Source of the DNA: Rhodovulum sulfidophilum DSM 1374 | GTDB lineage: Bacteria > Pseudomonadota > Alphaproteobacteria > Rhodobacterales > Rhodobacteraceae | Assembly (NCBI RefSeq): GCF_001633165.1 | Contig: NZ_CP015418.1 | Location: forward strand, 3,286,001-3,350,000 | Direction of reading: 5' to 3' | Length of the DNA stretch: 64,000 nt | Shown here: positions 60,348 through 64,000 of the stretch, piece after piece | Layout: the number at the start of each line of letters is the position of its first letter | Numbering within the stretch: the stretch's first letter is position 1 | Made by a program: the position numbers and the translations under genes | Notes under the pieces: model-generated | Databases searched by the model: none | What the model was told of the DNA's origin: nothing | Seen by the model: only the letters and a program-made list of their open reading frames with translations

Positions 60348-62428
60348 CCGATCTGCCCCCCGAAGCCCCGGTCGAACCGGCCAGCCGCGGCCTGCTCGAC
60401 CGCATTTCCATCGTCTGGGTGATCCCGGCCGCGGCGCTGACCATCGCCCTGGGCGTGGCCTGGCACAGCTATGTCGAGCGCGGCCCGCTGCTGGAACTGA
60501 CCTTCGAGACCGCCTCGGGCATCAAGGCGGGCGAGACCGAGCTGCATTACCGCGACGTGACCGTGGGCCTGGTCGAGAAGGTGGGCTTCACCGACAATCT
60601 CGGCGAGGTGCTGGTCTCGGTCCGGCTCGACAAGGCGGTCGCGCCCTATGTCGACCGCGACGCCGACTTCTGGGTGGTCCAGCCCGAGGTCAGCGCCCGC
60701 GGCGTGACCGGATTGTCGACCGTGCTGTCGGGGGTTTTCATCCAGGGCATCTGGGACGACACGCCCGACGGCTTCGTCGAACGCCACCGCGGCAAGAGCG
60801 CAGCACCCCTCAACCGCGAAGGCCGCCCCGGCCTCAGGCTGAGGCTGCGCGCCGCCAGCGATGCCGGTCTGACCGAAGAGGCGCCGATCCTCTATCGCGG
60901 GATCGAGGTCGGACGGATCGGCAAGGCCGAGGTCAGTCGGGACGGCTCGACCGTCGAGGCCGATGCCATCGTCTTCGCGCCCCATGACCGGCTGATCTCG
61001 AGCTCGACCCGGTTCTGGGACAGTTCGGGCTTTTCCTTCTCGCTCGGCCCCGGCGGCGCCCGGGTCGATTTCTCGTCGGTGGCGGCGCTGCTGTCGGGCG
61101 GGGTCACCTTCCAGAGCGTGGTCTCGGGCGGCAAGCGGGTCGAGCCCGATACCCGCTTCGAGGTCTATCCCGACGAATCCACCGCGCGCGCCAGCGTCTT
61201 CGCCGCCAAGGACGGCCCCGCGCTGACGCTGACCGCCTATTTCGCCGAGAATGTCGAGGGGCTGTCGATCGACGCGCCGGTCATGCTGGGCGGTCTCCGG
61301 ATCGGCCGCGTCACCGCGTTGAACGGCACCGTCGATGCCGACCGCTTCGGCGACGACCGGGTGCGGCTGGCGGCGACGCTGGCGATCCAGCCCGCAAGGC
61401 TCGGGCTCGAGGCGCCCGCAAGCACCGAGGACGCGCTCGATTATCTCGCCGGACGGGTGCGCGATGGGCTGCGGGCACGGCTCGCGACCGCCTCGATCCT
61501 GACCCGCAGGCTCAAGGTCGAACTGATCGAGACCGCCGGGACCGCACCGGCCGAGCTCGATCGCGATGCCGACCCGAACCCGGTGATCCCGACCACGGCC
61601 AGCGACATTTCCGATGTCTCGGCCACCGCCGAGGGGCTCTACAACCGGATCAACGACCTGCCCATCGAGGATCTGATGCAAAGCGCCATCGACGCGCTGA
61701 ACAGCGTCAGCACGCTGGCCGGCAGCGACGAGATCCGCGCCGTGCCGGGCGAGGTCCGGGCGCTGCTGGGCGAGGCCCGCGGCATTGTCGGCTCGGACGA
61801 GATGCAGGCCCTGCCCGGTCGGATCGATGGCACCGTCGCCGCCATCGAGACGCTGGCCCGGCAGCTGGCCGAGGCCGATGCCGCGAGCCGCCTGACCGCC
61901 GCGCTCGACGCCGCCGCCGGGGCCGCGGAGACCATCGATACCGCCGCGGCCGGGCTGCCCGATCTGGTCGCGCGGCTGAATGCGGTGGCCGATCAGGCCG
62001 CGACACTGCCGCTGGACGAGCTGGCGGGGCGGATCTCGGCCCTGCTCGACAGCACCGACCGGCTGATCGACACCGATCAGGCCCGCGACCTGCCGACCGA
62101 CCTCTCCGCCGCGCTGCGCGAACTGGCGGCGATGCTGGCCGAGCTGCGCGAGGGCGGGGTCGTCGGCAATGCCAATGCGACCCTCGCCTCGGCGCGCTCG
62201 GCGGCCGATGACATCTCGACCGCCGCGCGCGACCTGCCCGACCTGCTGGCACGGGCCCAGGCCGTGCTGGGTCAGGCCTCGAGCACCATCGAGGGCTACG
62301 ACGCCTCGCGCGGGATGGGCCGCGAGATCGACACCGCGCTGCGCGAGATCCAGCGCGCGGCCCAGGCCGTGACCGCGCTGTCGCGGGCCCTGGAACGCAA
62401 CCCCAACTCGATCCTGTTCGGACGCTGA
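60344..62428 (+). CDS. pqiB: Intermembrane lipid transport protein PqiB (three MCE domains, long C-terminal tail)
   Basis: A 694-residue membrane-anchored protein. One N-terminal helix (about 25-43) is followed by three MCE repeats, each starting with a recognisable signature: GIKAGETELHYRDVTVG (about 60-75), LTEEAPILYRGIEVGRIG (about 175) and LSIDAPVMLGGLRIGRV (about 305). A long helical tail from about residue 430 to the end is rich in Leu/Ala/Asp repeats, longer than in E. coli PqiB (546 residues). MCE rings form tunnels carrying lipid between membranes. Confidence 0.9.
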   Translation: MTDLPPEAPVEPASRGLLDRISIVWVIPAAALTIALGVAWHSYVERGPLLELTFETASGIKAGETELHYRDVTVGLVEKVGFTDNLGEVLVSVRLDKAVAPYVDRDADFWVVQPEVSARGVTGLSTVLSGVFIQGIWDDTPDGFVERHRGKSAAPLNREGRPGLRLRLRAASDAGLTEEAPILYRGIEVGRIGKAEVSRDGSTVEADAIVFAPHDRLISSSTRFWDSSGFSFSLGPGGARVDFSSVAALLSGGVTFQSVVSGGKRVEPDTRFEVYPDESTARASVFAAKDGPALTLTAYFAENVEGLSIDAPVMLGGLRIGRVTALNGTVDADRFGDDRVRLAATLAIQPARLGLEAPASTEDALDYLAGRVRDGLRARLATASILTRRLKVELIETAGTAPAELDRDADPNPVIPTTASDISDVSATAEGLYNRINDLPIEDLMQSAIDALNSVSTLAGSDEIRAVPGEVRALLGEARGIVGSDEMQALPGRIDGTVAAIETLARQLAEADAASRLTAALDAAAGAAETIDTAAAGLPDLVARLNAVADQAATLPLDELAGRISALLDSTDRLIDTDQARDLPTDLSAALRELAAMLAELREGGVVGNANATLASARSAADDISTAARDLPDLLARAQAVLGQASSTIEGYDASRGMGREIDTALREIQRAAQAVTALSRALERNPNSILFGR

Positions 62429-62429
62429 C

Positions 62430-63002
62430 ATGAAACATCGCCTGCTTCCTGCCGCCCTCGTTCCGCTTGCCCTGGCGCTGACCGCCTGCAGCGGCAGCCC
62501 CGAGCGCTATACCGTGCCCGACGCGGCCGTCGACGGCCCGCGCCTGCCCGTCGCCTGGCGCAGCGTCGCGATCCGCGACGTGTCGCTGCCGACCTATGCC
62601 GCCTCCGAGGAGATCTACAGTCGCAGCGCCAGCGGCGCGCTGACCTCGTCCTCGGCCGTGCTCTGGGCCGACGATCCGAGCCGGGCCATCACCCGGGATC
62701 TGGCGCGCCTGCTGGCCCGGATGACCGGCGCCCAGGTCGCGGCCGAGCCCTGGCCCTTCTTCGACCGCGCCCAGGCCACGCTCGAGGTGCGGGTGGCCGA
62801 CATGCTGGCCGAAAGCGACGGCACCTTCCGCCTGACCGGGCAGTTCTTCGTCGCGCCCGATGCGGGCGGGCGGAACCGCGCCGTGCCCTTCGCGATCTCG
62901 GCCCCGATCGCAGCCCCCGCCGGACCGGCCGAGATCGCCGCCGCCCGGGGCGTCGCGCTGCGCGAGCTGGCCACCCGGATCGCCAGAACCGGCCTGCGCT
63001 GA
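62430..63002 (+). CDS. pqiC: PqiC-type lipoprotein of the MCE transport system
   Basis: A 190-residue outer-membrane lipoprotein candidate (lipobox LTAC, Cys20) of the ABC-type transport auxiliary family (DUF330-like): PRLPVAWRSVAIRDVSLPTYAAS and the WADDPSRAITRDLARLL segment. PqiC sits at the outer membrane and docks PqiB. It starts 1 base after pqiB ends, so the operon is two PqiA modules, PqiB and PqiC. Confidence 0.86.
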   Translation: MKHRLLPAALVPLALALTACSGSPERYTVPDAAVDGPRLPVAWRSVAIRDVSLPTYAASEEIYSRSASGALTSSSAVLWADDPSRAITRDLARLLARMTGAQVAAEPWPFFDRAQATLEVRVADMLAESDGTFRLTGQFFVAPDAGGRNRAVPFAISAPIAAPAGPAEIAAARGVALRELATRIARTGLR

Positions 63003-63015
63003 ATGCCGCGCCCGA

Positions 63016-63044
63016 TTGCACCCGCCTCCGGGCGGCGCTAGCCT
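63016..63044 (+). promoter_or_regulatory. Candidate promoter for the aminotransferase
   Basis: TTGCAC at 63016-63021 followed by GCTAGC at 63037-63042 (15-base spacing) upstream of ATG 63075. GCTA-type -10 elements occur in alphaproteobacteria. By-eye call. Confidence 0.3.
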
Positions 63045-63074
63045 CCCTCCGCCATATCCCCCAAGGAGCCCGAC

Positions 63075-64000
63075 ATGCCCGATACCGCCCCTGCCAGCTG
63101 GGAAGCCCGCGCCGAATCGTCCAATTTCTACGGCTTTACCGACCTGCCCTCGGTCAAGGCGCGCGGCACGGTGGTGATCACCCATGGCGAGGGGCCCTAT
63201 GTCATCGACACCAATGGCCGCCGCTATCTGGACGGCAATTCGGGCCTCTGGAACATGGTCGCGGGGTTCGACCATGCCGGGCTGACCGCAGCCGCCAAGG
63301 CGCAATATGACCGCTTCCCGGGCTATCACGCCTTCTTCGGCCGGATGTCGGACCAGACCGTGATGCTGAGCGAGAAACTGATCGAGGTCTCGCCCTATCA
63401 GCGCGGGCGGGTCTTCTACACCAATTCGGGTTCCGAGGCGAATGACACGCTGGTCAAGATGCTGTGGTTCCTGGCCCGTGCCGAGGACCAGCCCCGGCGC
63501 CGCAAGATCCTGACACGCAAGAACGCCTATCACGGCGTGACCGCGGTGTCGGCCTCGATGACCGGCAAGCCCTATAACGAGCTCTTCGGCCTGCCGCTGC
63601 CCGATTTCATCCACCTGACCTGCCCGCATTACTGGCGCGAGGGCCGGCCCGGCGAGACCGAGGCAGAGTTCACCGCCCGCATGGCCGCCGAGCTGGAAGA
63701 GGTGATCGCCTGCGAAGGCGCCGAAACCATCGCCGGGTTCTTCGCCGAACCCGTCATGGGCGCAGGCGGCGCGATCCCGCCCTCCGCGGGCTATTTCCAG
63801 GCGATCCAGCCGATCCTGAAGAAACACGGCATCCCGCTGATCTCGGACGAGGTGATCTGCGGCTTCGGGCGCACCGGCCATGTCTGGGGCTGCGAGACCT
63901 ATGATTTCATCCCCGATGCCATCATCTCGTCCAAGGCGCTGACGGCAGGCTATTTCCCGATGGGCGCGGTGATCCTCGGCCCCGATCTGGCCGACCGGCT
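63075..64000 (+). CDS. Class III PLP-dependent aminotransferase (3' end outside window)
   Basis: 308 codons are visible and the frame is open to the window end. Family landmarks: GPYVIDTNGRRYLDGNSGLW, FYTNSGSEANDT, AYHGVTAVSASMTG, ISDEVICGFGRTGHVWG (the PLP Asp) and the PLP lysine in SSKALTAGYFPMGAV. This pattern fits omega-amino acid/taurine/putrescine-type transaminases that use pyruvate. AAGGAG precedes the ATG. The specific substrate cannot be told. Confidence 0.9.
   Translation, partial: MPDTAPASWEARAESSNFYGFTDLPSVKARGTVVITHGEGPYVIDTNGRRYLDGNSGLWNMVAGFDHAGLTAAAKAQYDRFPGYHAFFGRMSDQTVMLSEKLIEVSPYQRGRVFYTNSGSEANDTLVKMLWFLARAEDQPRRRKILTRKNAYHGVTAVSASMTGKPYNELFGLPLPDFIHLTCPHYWREGRPGETEAEFTARMAAELEEVIACEGAETIAGFFAEPVMGAGGAIPPSAGYFQAIQPILKKHGIPLISDEVICGFGRTGHVWGCETYDFIPDAIISSKALTAGYFPMGAVILGPDLADR

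Overview
The window is high-GC alphaproteobacterial DNA, most likely from a Rhodobacteraceae/Paracoccaceae member (Rhodobacter/Rhodovulum type). The main evidence is a complete 14-subunit nuo operon interrupted by the small accessory genes typical of Rhodobacterales (a DUF5333-type protein, a helix-hairpin-helix membrane protein, a small lipoprotein and a carboxymuconolactone-decarboxylase-like protein). birA-coaX-rnj follow that operon, and the window also holds surE-pcm-nlpD, TakP-like TRAP transport and tatABC. No tRNA, rRNA or CRISPR array was recognised. The first gene (phytase-like esterase) and the last (class III aminotransferase) run off the window.

Layout. 1-3.8 kb: phytase-like esterase, ExoD-family membrane protein, DEAD-box RNA helicase with a strong terminator. 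3.8-23.9 kb: one long minus-strand operon, nuoA-B-C-D-E-(HHH)-F-(DUF5333)-G-(lipoprotein)-H-I-(CMD)-J-K-L-M-N, then biotin ligase, type III pantothenate kinase and RNase J. 24-35.4 kb: housekeeping genes: enoyl-CoA hydratase, radA, cvpA, purF, an SDR, surE-pcm-nlpD, a DUF815 ATPase, tatABC and a rhodanese. 35.5-37.5 kb: an insertion-sequence graveyard, in which an apparently intact IS3-family element lies inside a decayed IS3-family transposase next to an IS481-like remnant.

37.5-44.5 kb: a chemotaxis cluster (STAS-like, cheY, cheA, cheW, cheR, a second cheY, an unknown 122-residue protein, cheB, cheD) without a receptor gene. Its distal half (cheR to cheD) is visibly more A+T-rich than the rest. 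Its CheB has a receiver domain without the phospho-acceptor aspartate. 44.7-51.5 kb: a three-gene operon of two transglutaminase-fold proteins around a circularly permuted ATP-grasp/alpha-E fusion; this is a probable peptide ligation/processing system of unknown product and the best candidate here for under-described biology.

51.6-56.6 kb: an NDH-2-like flavoprotein with a C-terminal cyclic-nucleotide-binding domain, then a divergent TRAP transporter operon (dctQ-dctM-dctP). 56.7-58.7 kb: galU and a secreted GH128-like glycosidase with short direct repeats just upstream. 59-63 kb: a pqi operon (two separate single-module PqiA proteins, PqiB with three MCE domains and a long C-terminal tail, PqiC lipoprotein) for envelope lipid transport. 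63 kb to the end: the omega-aminotransferase.

All calls rest on reading the sequence and knowledge of protein families; no database search was run. Start codons were moved from the longest reading frame where conservation, overlaps or ribosome-binding sites argued for it.
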